Positions 44,557 through 53,847 of a stretch of DNA of 64,000 nt are shown here, piece by piece (the first letter of the stretch is position 1; each line of letters opens with the position of its first letter). The position numbers and the translations under genes were made by a program. The notes beneath the pieces were generated by a model. It saw only the letters and a list, made by a program, of their open reading frames with translations, was not told the DNA's origin and searched no databases. Source of the stretch: DATBRC01 sp036560485 (GTDB lineage: Bacteria; Pseudomonadota; Gammaproteobacteria; Burkholderiales; Burkholderiaceae_D); assembly GCA_036560485.1 (NCBI GenBank), contig DATBRC010000054.1, positions 62,001 through 126,000 on the forward strand, given 5' to 3'.

Positions 44557-45153
44557 CTACTCCTTAATAAAGTGCTCGCGGTAATACCGCAACTCCTCAA
44601 TCGATTCAATAATATCTGCCAACGCAGTATGCTTCTGGTGCTTTTTAAAACCGCTGGCCAACTCCGGCTTCCACCGCTTGCACAATTCTTTCAATGTGGA
44701 CACATCAAGATTGCGGTAGTGAAAAAATGCTTCCAATTTCGGCATGCCGCGCGCCATGAAACGGCGGTCCTGGCAAATTGAATTACCGCACATCGGTGCC
44801 TTGCCGCTCGGTACAAAATGCTTGAGGAAATCGATGATCGCACTTTCTGCATCAGCCTCCGTCACAGTCGATGCCTTGACACGGTCGATCAATCCGGAAC
44901 GGCCATGCGTGCCTTTATTCCATGCATCCATGCCATCAAGCATTTCATCGGATTGGTGAATTGCAAAAACGGGGCCTTCTGCCAAAATATTCAAATTGGA
45001 ATCGGTGACGACTACGGCCACTTCGATAATGCGATCGGTGTCCGGATCCAGGCCGGTCATTTCCATATCCACCCAAACCAGGTTGAACTCATTCGGACGG
45101 GCTGGTATGGATGTGGCGTTAGTCGTTTCTTGTAAATCTGTAGGTTGTGACAT
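44557..45153 (-). CDS. orn: Oligoribonuclease
   Basis: This 198-residue DEDDh exonuclease degrades two- to five-nucleotide RNAs and pGpG, the product of c-di-GMP breakdown. Motifs are VWVDMEMTGLDP (Asp, Glu), ICQDRRFM (Asp) and KKHQKHTALADI (His and Asp). The N-terminal 22 residues precede the usual family start NLVWVDMEMTG. It links to the c-di-GMP genes of this window by function only. Confidence 0.95.
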   Translation of the reverse strand: MSQPTDLQETTNATSIPARPNEFNLVWVDMEMTGLDPDTDRIIEVAVVVTDSNLNILAEGPVFAIHQSDEMLDGMDAWNKGTHGRSGLIDRVKASTVTEADAESAIIDFLKHFVPSGKAPMCGNSICQDRRFMARGMPKLEAFFHYRNLDVSTLKELCKRWKPELASGFKKHQKHTALADIIESIEELRYYREHFIKE

Positions 45154-45225
45154 AATTTGTTTTCCTAAAGTCGCTGCTTAACATTTCTCAGTTAAAATCA
45201 GCCGCCATTTTCTCACAGGCACAGC

Positions 45226-46482
45226 ATGTATTCACTCGCGTTTTCAATTTTGTTTGTCGGTTTTCTTGCTATTACCGTAATCGTCCGCTTTTGGCTCGGG
45301 TCGCGGCACATTCGCCATATTCAGGCTTTTCGTGGGGCAGTTCCCGCGCAATTTGCCGAAAAAATTCCATTGGCGGCACATCAAAAGGCGGCCGATTACA
45401 CGATTGCCAAGACCAAATTGAGCCTGGTGATGTTGCTGGTCAATACTGCGGTACTGATAGCCTTTACGCTGTTGGGCGGCTTGCAATTGTTATCCGTTAC
45501 ACTGGTTAAATTTACCGGTACAGGCATGACCTATCAAATTGCGCTATTGGTTGCGTTTGGCGTTATTAGCGGCATCATCGACTTGCCATTTGAGTATTAT
45601 TCCCAATTTGTCCTCGAGGAAAAATTCGGCTTTAACAAAATGACGCTCGGCTTGTTCATTACCGATATGGTCAAGAGCGTGCTCATCGGTGCAGCAATCG
45701 GCTTGCCACTGATCTGGGTGATCCTGGCATTGATGGATAAAGCAGGCGCGTTGTGGTGGTTCTATGCGTGGTTGGTGTTCAGCGGATTTCAATTGCTGAT
45801 GCTGGTGCTGTATCCAAGCGTGATCGCACCATTGTTTAACAAATTCACGCCACTCGATGATGATTCACTTCGTTCTCGTATCGAGAGTCTGATGCAACGC
45901 GTCGGCTTTGCGTCAAAAGGATTGTTCGTGATGGATGGATCCAAACGCAGCGCGCACGGCAATGCGTATTTTTCCGGATTTGGTGCGGCGAAACGCATCG
46001 TGTTTTTCGATACGCTGTTGTCGCGTTTGGCGCCGGAAGAAATCGAAGCAGTGTTGGCGCATGAGTTGGGCCATTTCAAATTGAAGCATATCGTCAAACG
46101 CATCGTCGTGATGTTTGCCATATCACTCGGCTTCCTTGCATTGTTGGGTTATTTGAAAACGCAAACATGGTTTTATACCGGACTTGGTGTAGAACCTATG
46201 CTGGGCGCGAGCAACGATGCGATGGCATTGATTCTATTCATGCTGACGCTGCCGGTATTTACGTTCCTGTTTTCGCCGCTCAACTCGATCTCGTCACGCA
46301 AACATGAATTTGAAGCGGATGCATTCGCGGCAAAGCATACCAATGCACAAGACCTGGTTTCCGCATTGGTCAAGCTGTACGAAGATAATGCATCAACGCT
46401 GACGCCTGATCCAATCCATTCTGCATTTTACGATTCGCATCCGCCGGCCACGACGCGAATTAATAAATTGCTTGCCAGTTAA
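45226..46482 (+). CDS. M48-family (Ste24/CAAX prenyl protease-like) zinc metallopeptidase
   Basis: This 418-residue inner-membrane protease has several membrane segments and the zinc site HELGHFKLKH, with the third ligand in EFEADAFA. MDGSKRSAHGNAYFSG is the typical substrate-groove strand. Bacterial relatives take part in membrane protein quality control. It is followed after 11 bases by phhB and then rsgA in one operon. Confidence 0.92.
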   Translation: MYSLAFSILFVGFLAITVIVRFWLGSRHIRHIQAFRGAVPAQFAEKIPLAAHQKAADYTIAKTKLSLVMLLVNTAVLIAFTLLGGLQLLSVTLVKFTGTGMTYQIALLVAFGVISGIIDLPFEYYSQFVLEEKFGFNKMTLGLFITDMVKSVLIGAAIGLPLIWVILALMDKAGALWWFYAWLVFSGFQLLMLVLYPSVIAPLFNKFTPLDDDSLRSRIESLMQRVGFASKGLFVMDGSKRSAHGNAYFSGFGAAKRIVFFDTLLSRLAPEEIEAVLAHELGHFKLKHIVKRIVVMFAISLGFLALLGYLKTQTWFYTGLGVEPMLGASNDAMALILFMLTLPVFTFLFSPLNSISSRKHEFEADAFAAKHTNAQDLVSALVKLYEDNASTLTPDPIHSAFYDSHPPATTRINKLLAS

Positions 46483-46493
46483 GGAGTAACACC

Positions 46494-46844
46494 ATGATCA
46501 AAGCTTCCGATCTGCTTGAGAAAAAATGTCAGCATCAAGTCAATGGATTGACGGATGCAGAAATCACTGCGCAACTTGGTGCGCTTGACGGTTGGGCACT
46601 GCAAGATGGCGCCATCACCAAGACATACGCATTCAGAAATTATTATGAGACGCTGGCCTTCGTCAATGCGATTGCGTATGTGATCCACGCCGAAGATCAT
46701 CATCCGGAATTGGTGGTCACTTACAACCGTTGCATTGTGAAATTCAATACGCATTCGGTTAATGGTGGACGTGGCGGCATTTCGGAAAACGATTTCATTT
46801 GTGCCGCGAAAGTGGATGCGATTTTTCAGCAATCCTTCGCTTAA
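46494..46844 (+). CDS. phhB: Pterin-4a-carbinolamine dehydratase
   Basis: This 116-residue enzyme recycles the pterin cofactor used by phenylalanine hydroxylase. The active-site segment EDHHPELVVTYNRCIVKFNT contains the conserved histidines. No phenylalanine hydroxylase gene lies in the window. It is in an operon between the M48 protease and rsgA, four bases before the latter. Confidence 0.93.
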   Translation: MIKASDLLEKKCQHQVNGLTDAEITAQLGALDGWALQDGAITKTYAFRNYYETLAFVNAIAYVIHAEDHHPELVVTYNRCIVKFNTHSVNGGRGGISENDFICAAKVDAIFQQSFA

Positions 46845-46847
46845 CTG

Positions 46848-47738
46848 ATGGCTAATCTTACCGCCGTCATCATTGCTGCGCACGGACGCCATTACCTCGC
46901 CCAAGCGAATACCACCAAACTTCAATGTGTGACACGCGGTAAAAAAAGTGACGTTGCGGTCGGCGATATCGTCAACCTGCAACTCACGTCCGCCAATCAG
47001 GGTGTGATCGAATCGATTGCCGGGCGCAAAACATTGCTGTATCGCTCCGATCAATACAAATCGAAACTGCTTGCGTCAAATGTCACGCAATTATTTATTG
47101 TGGTGGCGACTGAGCCGGGATTTTCAGATGACTTGATCTCGCGCGCACTGGTCGCTGCAGAAGCGGCTGGTGTGAAAGCACATATCGTATTAAACAAGAT
47201 CGATGTCGTTGCGTCGTTGCAAAAAACTCGTGAGCGATTGCTGCCATATGCTGCGCTTGGGTACCCTGTGCATGAAGTATCGGCTCGCACTGCCCCCGAT
47301 GCCGCTTGCGCAACCCTTGCTCCTTTGTTGCACGGTCAATCGACGATCCTGATCGGACAATCCGGCATGGGCAAATCATCACTGATAAATTTATTGGTGC
47401 CCGATGCAGACATTGCGGTACGCGAAATTTCGGAAGCACTTGATACCGGCAAACACACGACAACCTTTACTCGTCTATATTCAATCAGCCCGGATACATC
47501 GATTATCGACTCACCGGGTTTTCAGGAATTCGGTTTATACCATCTGTCGGAAGGCATGCTGGAGCGTGCATTTCCGGAATTTGGCCCCTATTTGGGACAA
47601 TGCAAATTCTATAACTGCCATCATTTGAACGAACCCTCCTGCGCCGTTCTTACAGCCGTTGAAACTGGGACAATCGCGCCGATGCGCCATGCGCTTTATC
47701 AACAACTGGTGCATGAGGCGTCGCAAACTTTGTATTAA
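46848..47738 (+). CDS. rsgA: Ribosome small-subunit-dependent GTPase A
   Basis: This 296-residue circularly permuted GTPase helps late 30S subunit maturation. It has an N-terminal OB fold, the permuted order G4 (LNKID), G1 (GQSGMGKSSLINLL), G3 (DSPGFQEFG) and a C-terminal zinc-binding segment (CKFYNCHHLNEPSCAV). It ends the M48-phhB-rsgA operon. Confidence 0.95.
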   Translation: MANLTAVIIAAHGRHYLAQANTTKLQCVTRGKKSDVAVGDIVNLQLTSANQGVIESIAGRKTLLYRSDQYKSKLLASNVTQLFIVVATEPGFSDDLISRALVAAEAAGVKAHIVLNKIDVVASLQKTRERLLPYAALGYPVHEVSARTAPDAACATLAPLLHGQSTILIGQSGMGKSSLINLLVPDADIAVREISEALDTGKHTTTFTRLYSISPDTSIIDSPGFQEFGLYHLSEGMLERAFPEFGPYLGQCKFYNCHHLNEPSCAVLTAVETGTIAPMRHALYQQLVHEASQTLY

Positions 47739-47763
47739 AGCCGTATTTAATGGCATATGAGCC

Positions 47764-47784
47764 CTAAACAGGATGCCTGTTTAG
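47764..47784 (+). terminator. Short hairpin after rsgA
   Basis: CTAAACAGG and CCTGTTTAG pair over nine bases around ATG. The following TTATCATTTC is only weakly T-rich, so termination may be partial. Confidence 0.45.
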
Positions 47785-47813
47785 TTATCATTTCTCCAAA
47801 AATCCCTTATAAT
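47785..47813 (+). promoter_or_regulatory. Candidate argF promoter
   Basis: A perfect -10 TATAAT (47808-47813) lies 17 bases after TTATCA (47785-47790), a four-of-six -35 match. It is 55 bases before the argF start. Confidence 0.55.
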
Positions 47814-47832
47814 TGAAGTAGTTACACAACTC

Positions 47833-47859
47833 CGGCGGCAGGCGCCAACCTTGCCGCCG
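47833..47859 (+). promoter_or_regulatory. GC-rich hairpin in the argF 5' untranslated region
   Basis: CGGCGGCA and TGCCGCCG pair over eight bases (plus a G-T) around an 11-base loop. It ends only nine bases before the ATG, where a ribosome binding site is expected, and could limit translation or act as part of attenuation. Confidence 0.5.
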
Positions 47860-47868
47860 TTTTCGTTT

Positions 47869-48783
47869 ATGGCTATCAAACACTTTCTGCAGTTTTCTGA
47901 CTTTACGCTTGATGAATTCGAGTACGTGATAGCACGCACTCGACTCATCAAACGCAAGTTCAAAAATTACGAGAGACATCACCCGTTGCTCGACCGCACC
48001 TTGGTCATGGTGTTCGAGAAAAATTCGACACGCACACGCTTGTCGTTTGAAGCAGGCATGCAGCAGCTCGGCGGTGCAGCGATTTACCTGAATACGCGCG
48101 ACAGCCAGCTTGGCCGCGGCGAACCGGTAGAAGACGCGGCACAAGTGATATCACGCATGTGCGACATCGTCATGATCCGCACTTTCGGGCAAGACATCAT
48201 CGACCGATTTGCCGCCAATTCACGCGTACCGGTCATCAATGGCTTGACCAATGAACAGCACCCATGTCAGGTGCTGGCAGATATCTTCACGTACATCGAA
48301 CATCGCGGATCGATTGCCGGCAAAACGGTGGCGTGGATTGGTGATGCCAACAACATGCTGTATTCATGGCTGCAAGCTGCACAGGTATTCGGCTTCCACG
48401 TCAATGTATCGACGCCGAAAGGGTATGACATCGATCAAAACTTGGTGGCATCTGACAATACGCGCTACACCGTATTCGCCAACCCATCGGATGCCTGCGC
48501 AGGCGCGCATCTGGTCACGACCGATGTGTGGACCAGCATGGGTTACGAAGAAGAAAATGCGGCGCGCTTGAAAGCGTTCAACGGCTGGATCGTCGATAGC
48601 GCTAAAATGCAGCGCGCGCAAAAAGATGCGCTGTTCATGCACTGCCTGCCTGCCCATCGCGGTGAAGAAGTCGCAGCAGAAGTGATTGACGGTCCTCAAT
48701 CCGTTGTCTGGGATGAAGCGGAAAATCGCTTGCATGTTCAGAAAGCTTTGCTCGAATATCTGGTATTGGGCCGGCTCAAATAA
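47869..48783 (+). CDS. argF: Ornithine carbamoyltransferase
   Basis: This 304-residue cytoplasmic enzyme makes citrulline from ornithine and carbamoyl phosphate. Landmarks are the carbamoyl-phosphate site KNSTRTRLSFEAGM, GLTNEQHPCQVLAD and the ornithine-site MHCLPAHRGEEV. The start is the ATG at 47869; an upstream in-frame TTG at 47851 falls in the hairpin. argG follows after 49 bases, so two consecutive arginine pathway steps are joined. Confidence 0.95.
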   Translation: MAIKHFLQFSDFTLDEFEYVIARTRLIKRKFKNYERHHPLLDRTLVMVFEKNSTRTRLSFEAGMQQLGGAAIYLNTRDSQLGRGEPVEDAAQVISRMCDIVMIRTFGQDIIDRFAANSRVPVINGLTNEQHPCQVLADIFTYIEHRGSIAGKTVAWIGDANNMLYSWLQAAQVFGFHVNVSTPKGYDIDQNLVASDNTRYTVFANPSDACAGAHLVTTDVWTSMGYEEENAARLKAFNGWIVDSAKMQRAQKDALFMHCLPAHRGEEVAAEVIDGPQSVVWDEAENRLHVQKALLEYLVLGRLK

Positions 48784-48832
48784 TTCAATAGCAATCACGG
48801 TAACAACAGTAATCACACTAGGCACAACAAAC

Positions 48833-50170
48833 ATGTCCAACATTCTCCAGACCGTTCCGGTCAATCAAAAAGTCGGCATCGCATTTTCCGGCGGACTCGA
48901 TACCAGCGCGGCATTGCACTGGATGCGTCAGAAAGGCGCGATTCCTTACGCGTACACTGCCAATCTCGGGCAGCCCGATGAATCGGACTACAACGCGATT
49001 CCGCAAAAGGCCAAAGCTTACGGCGCAGAATTGGCGCGTCTGATCGATTGCCGCGAACAACTGGCGGAAGAAGGCATCGCTGCGTTGCAATGCGGCGCGT
49101 TCCATATTTCCACTGCAGGTGTGACCTATTTCAACACGACACCTCTAGGCCGTGCCGTCACCGGTACGATGCTGGTCGCCGCGATGCATGAAGACAATGT
49201 CGATATCTGGGGCGACGGCAGCACATTCAAGGGCAACGACATCGAGCGTTTCTATCGCTACGGCTTGCTGATGAATCCCAATCTGAAGATTTACAAACCG
49301 TGGCTCGACGACCGCTTTATCCAGGAACTCGGCGGACGCAAGGAGATGTCGGAATTCATGATCAAGTCCGGCTTCGACTACAAGATGTCGGTGGAAAAAG
49401 CCTATTCGACCGATTCAAACATGCTCGGCGCGACGCACGAAGCAAAAGATCTCGAACACCTGAACAGCGGCATGAAAATCGTGCAACCGATCATGGGCGT
49501 CGCATTCTGGCGCGACGATGTTGAAGTCAAACGTGAAGAAGTAAAAGTCCGTTTTGAAGAAGGTCGTCCGGTTGCGCTGAACGGCATCACATTTGCCAGC
49601 CCGGTCGAACTGATTCTGGAAGCTAACCGCATCGGCGGCCGCCATGGTCTGGGCATGAGCGACCAGATAGAAAATCGCATCATCGAAGCGAAGAGCCGCG
49701 GCATCTACGAAGCCCCCGGCCTGGCTCTGCTGTTCATCGCTTACGAACGTTTGATCACCGGCATCCACAACGAAGACACGATAGATCAATATCGCGACAA
49801 CGGTCGGCGTCTCGGCCGCTTGCTTTACCAGGGCCGCTGGTTCGATCCGCAAGCCATCATGCTGCGCGAAGCATCGCAGCGCTGGGTCGCACGTGCGATC
49901 ACCGGTGAAGTGACGCTGGAACTGCGGCGCGGCAACGATTACTCGATCCTGAATACCGAATCGGCCAACCTGACTTACCAGCCGGAGCGCCTGACGATGG
50001 AAAAAGGCGAAGGATCATTCTCGCCGCAAGACCGCATCGGGCAATTGACGATGCGTAATCTGGACATTACCGACACACGCGAGAAGCTCGGCATCTATAG
50101 CAAGGCCGGACTGCTCACTGCCAACTCGGCTGTGTCGCTTCCGCTGCTCGGCAAGGGCAACAAAAAATAA
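48833..50170 (+). CDS. argG: Argininosuccinate synthase
   Basis: This 445-residue enzyme joins citrulline and aspartate with ATP. It is of the longer E. coli-like type: the P-loop is GIAFSGGLDTSAALHWM and the citrulline/aspartate site includes YFNTTPLGRAVTGTML. The ATG at 48833 gives the usual N-terminus MSNILQTVPVNQKVGIAFSG; frame extension upstream into argF is not coding. Confidence 0.95.
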   Translation: MSNILQTVPVNQKVGIAFSGGLDTSAALHWMRQKGAIPYAYTANLGQPDESDYNAIPQKAKAYGAELARLIDCREQLAEEGIAALQCGAFHISTAGVTYFNTTPLGRAVTGTMLVAAMHEDNVDIWGDGSTFKGNDIERFYRYGLLMNPNLKIYKPWLDDRFIQELGGRKEMSEFMIKSGFDYKMSVEKAYSTDSNMLGATHEAKDLEHLNSGMKIVQPIMGVAFWRDDVEVKREEVKVRFEEGRPVALNGITFASPVELILEANRIGGRHGLGMSDQIENRIIEAKSRGIYEAPGLALLFIAYERLITGIHNEDTIDQYRDNGRRLGRLLYQGRWFDPQAIMLREASQRWVARAITGEVTLELRRGNDYSILNTESANLTYQPERLTMEKGEGSFSPQDRIGQLTMRNLDITDTREKLGIYSKAGLLTANSAVSLPLLGKGNKK

Positions 50171-50219
50171 AGCTTTCGCACTACCTCAACACAACAACCT
50201 CAACATCATTGACAACACT

Positions 50220-50540
50220 ATGAACAACAGCCAATTCGATCACGTCTCTGTCGTTAAAAAAGCCAACATCTATTTCGATGGTAAATGCGTTTCACACAAT
50301 GTGCATTTTCCTGATGGCACCCGCAAATCCCTCGGCGTGATTTTTCCATCCACGTTGAAATTCAATACCGGCGCATCGGAAATCATGGAACTCAATGCAG
50401 GCAAATGCCGTATCCGCCTGCAAGGTGAAACCGAGTGGAAAACCTATGAGGCAGGCCAGCAGTTTTCCGTGCCGGGCAATTCCAGTTTTGATATTGAAAC
50501 GATCGAGACGCTCGATTACGTTTGCCATTTCGGTTTGTAA
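50220..50540 (+). CDS. ppnP: Pyrimidine/purine nucleoside phosphorylase (YaiE family)
   Basis: This 106-residue cupin-fold enzyme splits nucleosides to base and ribose 1-phosphate. The sequence KSLGVIFPSTLKFNTGASE and the barrel segment GQQFSVPGNSSFDIE are characteristic. It follows argG after 49 bases and may be cotranscribed. It converges with murB. Confidence 0.92.
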   Translation: MNNSQFDHVSVVKKANIYFDGKCVSHNVHFPDGTRKSLGVIFPSTLKFNTGASEIMELNAGKCRIRLQGETEWKTYEAGQQFSVPGNSSFDIETIETLDYVCHFGL

Positions 50541-50583
50541 CCGCATGATTGAGCAAGGCAACCAATCAGTTGCCCTGCTCAGG

Positions 50584-51612
50584 CTAGACAAATACGGGTT
50601 CAGGCTCCAGCTTTACATCGAAGCGCGCTTCGATATCAACCTGAATCGCTGCAGCCAATTGCACCACATCTTGCCCCGTCGCGCCGCCGCGATTGATCAA
50701 TACCAGCGCCTGCTTTTCATAAACGCCGGCACGTCCCATCGTCCTACCCTTCCATCCGCATTGATCGATTAACCAACCGGCGGCAAGTTTGTACGTTCCA
50801 TCCGGTTGAACATAACTGACCAACTGCGGATAACGCAGCAACAATGCATCGCGCTGCGCCGCTAACACGATCGGATTTTTGAAGAAACTTCCGGCATTGC
50901 CTACCAATGCCGGATCCGGTAATTTTCGCGTTCGGATTGCGACAACCGCTTCACTGATATCTTGCGCTGTTGGTGCAGTAAGCCCCCGCTGCACCAGCTC
51001 TTGCGCAACATCTGCATAGCGCATATTAGGCTGCCACTGCTTCGGCAAACGGAACGTGACATCGATAATAACAGCGCGGTCTTTCAGGTGATGCTTGAAC
51101 ACGCTGTCGCGATAACCGAATTCGCACGCCGCTTTATCCAACACCAATGTTTGGTTTGTCTCAAAATCGAATGCAGTCAATTCGTGAAAATAATCCTGCA
51201 CCTCAACACCGTAAGCACCGATGTTTTGAATCGGTGCCGCACCGACGCTTCCGGGAATCAGCGACAGGTTTTCCAATCCACCTAAACCATGATTGAGCGT
51301 CCACTGAACAAAAGCATGCCAATTTTCACCGGCAGCTGCGCGCACATAGGTCGCGTCTTCATCCTGTTTAATAATGGCAATGCCAGCATTGCGCATATGT
51401 AAGACTACCCCAGGGAAATCGCGCACCAGCAAGATATTGCTACCACCGCCCAGAAGCAAGCGCGGCAGATCTTGCAACGCTATCGATTTATTTATCAATG
51501 GCAATACATCGGCAGATTCGACACTAATATAGGCGTGAGCACTTGCCCCAATTCCAAATGTATTGAAATTGCGCAACGGAAAGTTGACTTGGATTGAAAG
51601 ATCGGAGCTCAT
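50584..51612 (-). CDS. murB: UDP-N-acetylenolpyruvoylglucosamine reductase
   Basis: This 342-residue FAD enzyme makes UDP-N-acetylmuramate for peptidoglycan. Landmarks are LRNFNTFGIGASAHAY (start), LGGGSNILLVRDFPG, SLIPGSVGAAPIQNIGAYG and GNAGSFFKNP (catalytic Ser). It is type I MurB in length. The ATG at 51612 gives the family start; an extension to 51672 is not supported. Confidence 0.95.
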   Translation of the reverse strand: MSSDLSIQVNFPLRNFNTFGIGASAHAYISVESADVLPLINKSIALQDLPRLLLGGGSNILLVRDFPGVVLHMRNAGIAIIKQDEDATYVRAAAGENWHAFVQWTLNHGLGGLENLSLIPGSVGAAPIQNIGAYGVEVQDYFHELTAFDFETNQTLVLDKAACEFGYRDSVFKHHLKDRAVIIDVTFRLPKQWQPNMRYADVAQELVQRGLTAPTAQDISEAVVAIRTRKLPDPALVGNAGSFFKNPIVLAAQRDALLLRYPQLVSYVQPDGTYKLAAGWLIDQCGWKGRTMGRAGVYEKQALVLINRGGATGQDVVQLAAAIQVDIEARFDVKLEPEPVFV

Positions 51613-51724
51613 AGCGCGCCGATTATAATCGGAAGTGTAGCCACCCGGTTTTTTGTCCGTTAGAATGGTCAATTAATCAACAAAATTGATTTTTTAGTTG
51701 CTATTATTGAAATAAAGGATAATC

Positions 51725-52210
51725 ATGCCATCATTTGACGCTGTATCGGAAGCAAATGTCGTCGAAGTAAAAAATGCCGTCGATCAAGCCAACAAAGAGA
51801 TTTCCACACGATTCGATTTTAAAGGGAGCGATGCCCGCATCGAGCAAAAAGAGCGTGAATTGACCGCCTTTGCAGATAGCGAATTTCAGCTCAATCAGGT
51901 ACGCGATGTATTGACTGCCAAACTGGTTAAACGTAATGTCGATGTGCGCTTTCTCGACATTGGTAAAATCGAGAAAATCGGCGGTGATAAAGTTAAACAA
52001 ATCATTAAAATTAAAAATGGCATTGAGACAGAGGCCGCCAAGAAGATTGTCCGCATTATCAAGGACAGCAAAATGAAAGTACAGGCCAGCATCCAAGGGG
52101 ATGCAGTCCGCGTCACAGGCGCAAAGAGAGATGACTTGCAAGCGACGATGGCGCTGCTGCGCAAGGAAGTGGCAGACTTGCCTTTAGAATTTAATAATTT
52201 CCGCGATTAA
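51725..52210 (+). CDS. yajQ: YajQ-family nucleotide-binding protein
   Basis: This 161-residue protein contains the family pattern MPSFDAVSEANVVEVKNAVD, STRFDFKGSDARIE and SIQGDAVRVTGAKRDDLQ. YajQ relatives bind c-di-GMP and regulate transcription in Xanthomonas; the same is possible here. AAAGGA lies before the ATG. It is divergent from murB. Confidence 0.93.
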   Translation: MPSFDAVSEANVVEVKNAVDQANKEISTRFDFKGSDARIEQKERELTAFADSEFQLNQVRDVLTAKLVKRNVDVRFLDIGKIEKIGGDKVKQIIKIKNGIETEAAKKIVRIIKDSKMKVQASIQGDAVRVTGAKRDDLQATMALLRKEVADLPLEFNNFRD

Positions 52211-52236
52211 CTAAAACAACTATAGGTCGTCATGTA

Positions 52237-52569
52237 ATGGCGCGTTATCAATTTTCAGTTGCGAATAACCAATCAGCTTCGAGCTTGCGCTCGCGAGGTG
52301 TAAGCATGCGCTCTGCCGATTTGTATAAGTCGGATCTGGAAATGAAATACCCAAACGTTTTGACTGCGATCCAGTCAATGTGGGGATATAAGGAATTGAA
52401 TACCTATTTCAGCAAGCTCACGATGGATGATCGTGGGGGGCGCGCCGGCTTCCCTAAAGAAGTATGGGAAGAAATTCATCTACTGTTGAAGCTGCATCAA
52501 GAGATTGTGCCGGAACCCCTATTCAAAAATAATCCATCACGCCATGCGCTCGATTTCGGTCGTTTTTAG
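52237..52569 (+). CDS. Hypothetical protein, 110 residues
   Basis: I do not recognise a family with certainty. It begins MARYQFSVANNQSASS and contains KYPNVLTAIQSMWGYKELN, FSKLTMDDRGGRAGFP and WEEIHLLLKLHQEIVPEPL, a soluble helical protein. Its end overlaps the start of the aspartic protease gene by 26 bases, so the two are coupled. Confidence 0.7.
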   Translation: MARYQFSVANNQSASSLRSRGVSMRSADLYKSDLEMKYPNVLTAIQSMWGYKELNTYFSKLTMDDRGGRAGFPKEVWEEIHLLLKLHQEIVPEPLFKNNPSRHALDFGRF

Positions 52570-53179
52570 TACGCTGCTGTTATTTTCCAATTTCGGATTT
52601 GCCGCCGATATCAGTGTGGTTGGCATCTTCCCGGGGAAAGCCGTACTTGTCATTGAAGGTGGCAATCCAAAGACTTACTCTGTCGGCAACACGGTGGCAG
52701 ACAATACCAAGCTGGTAGAGGTCAATGAATCTTCTGCCACGTTTGAAGAAAATGGAAAGCGCCGCACTATCGCATTCGGTGAACATGTCAACCGCATCAG
52801 TCCCAGCGGATCTGCTCAAGTAATCTTGCAATCTAACGGTCAAGGCCATTACATCACCCAAGGCCAAATCAATGGTGGTACGGTCACGATGATGGTCGAT
52901 ACAGGCGCCAGCATGATTGCTTTACCGGCTTCAGATGCCATACGGCTCGGCATCAATTACAAGAAAGGCCAAATTGGTTATGTTAATACTGCCAATGGTG
53001 CTGTACCAGCCTACCAAGTGACGCTCAACACAGTAAAAGTTGGCGATATTGAAATGCACCAAGTCCCTGCACTTGTACAAGAAACCGGCCTGCCTATCAT
53101 CCTTCTTGGGATGTCATTTCTCAATCGCACTGACATGCGCAGCGAAAATGGGCAAATGATGATCAGCAAACGCTATTAA
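52544..53179 (+). CDS. Retropepsin-like aspartic protease, exported
   Basis: This 211-residue protein has a signal peptide (SISVVFSTLLLFSNFGFA) and a C-terminal retropepsin-like domain (about 110-211) with the catalytic motif MMVDTGASMIALP and the flap region YVNTANGAVPAYQV, followed by ILLGMSFLNR. The family is single-domain and should dimerise. The ATG at 52544 is placed inside the preceding gene; a 13-residue longer form is unlikely. Confidence 0.85.
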   Translation: MRSISVVFSTLLLFSNFGFAADISVVGIFPGKAVLVIEGGNPKTYSVGNTVADNTKLVEVNESSATFEENGKRRTIAFGEHVNRISPSGSAQVILQSNGQGHYITQGQINGGTVTMMVDTGASMIALPASDAIRLGINYKKGQIGYVNTANGAVPAYQVTLNTVKVGDIEMHQVPALVQETGLPIILLGMSFLNRTDMRSENGQMMISKRY

Positions 53180-53181
53180 AA

Positions 53182-53214
53182 CGTTTTCCTCTTCCTGCTT
53201 GGAGGAGGAAAACG
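53182..53214 (-). terminator. Terminator between convergent genes
   Basis: CGTTTTCCTC and GAGGAAAACG pair over ten bases. On the minus strand TTTTAATAG follows, fitting termination of the membrane-protein gene at 53229. Confidence 0.6.
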
Positions 53215-53228
53215 CATCCAAAGCAACG

Positions 53229-53741
53229 TTATGGAAAAACCGGTATGTGAGGCTCAATACCGCCAAACTTGGCATCCGGATGATTTTGCAGTACAAGGTT
53301 CTCAATTTCATCAATGCGCCTGAACGGCACATCAAGCATTAATAAAACCTGACCGTGCTCTATCCCATCGCTAAACGATTTCAGCCGTGAACTTGGCGCA
53401 GCAGCGGCAGCCATACCTGATGCCCATGCGCCAAATAAAGCACCCCCCAACGCCGTTGCCAAGATCGCTATCGTCTGCAAGTGAATTCCTTCTGGCGGAA
53501 ACCACACCAACAAGATGCCTGCAAACATGCCGGCACACCCGCCAACCAGCATGCCTAATTCAGCACCTTGAACAATATCCGTTTTTTGCAAAAAATTGGC
53601 TTCCGGCATATCGTGCAACAATGCCCCGTCGCGAGCGCAAAAATGCATATGCTTCTCTTCAATTCTGGCCAGCAATAACTTATCCAGCAAAGCACGTGCA
53701 CTGCGTACGTCGGGTAACATGAAATATAATCTGCGGCGCAT
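53229..53741 (-). CDS. Glycine-zipper-like membrane protein (DUF1269-like)
   Basis: This 170-residue protein has a charged N-terminal ferredoxin-like part (MRRRLYFMLPDVRSARALLD) and two hydrophobic helices (LGMLVGGCAGMFAGILLVWF and TIAILATALGGALFGAWASGM). The C-terminus (QVLLMLDVPFRRIDEIENLV) resembles the N-terminal fold. The ATG at 53741 follows GAAGGAG. Its function is unknown. Confidence 0.8.
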   Translation of the reverse strand: MRRRLYFMLPDVRSARALLDKLLLARIEEKHMHFCARDGALLHDMPEANFLQKTDIVQGAELGMLVGGCAGMFAGILLVWFPPEGIHLQTIAILATALGGALFGAWASGMAAAAAPSSRLKSFSDGIEHGQVLLMLDVPFRRIDEIENLVLQNHPDAKFGGIEPHIPVFP

Positions 53742-53847
53742 GATCGTCTCCTTCACATTGGTCGCTATCCTTTATTTATAGCAAACTAAAGAGTAACAAC
53801 CAAGGTGAATCATGCGGATTCACAGAATATTTAGACTAAGTGACGAC

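Noticed and set aside
52505..52543. 13-residue N-terminal extension of the aspartic protease
   Set aside because: It would place charged residues before the signal peptide and has no binding site; the ATG at 52544 gives a standard signal peptide.
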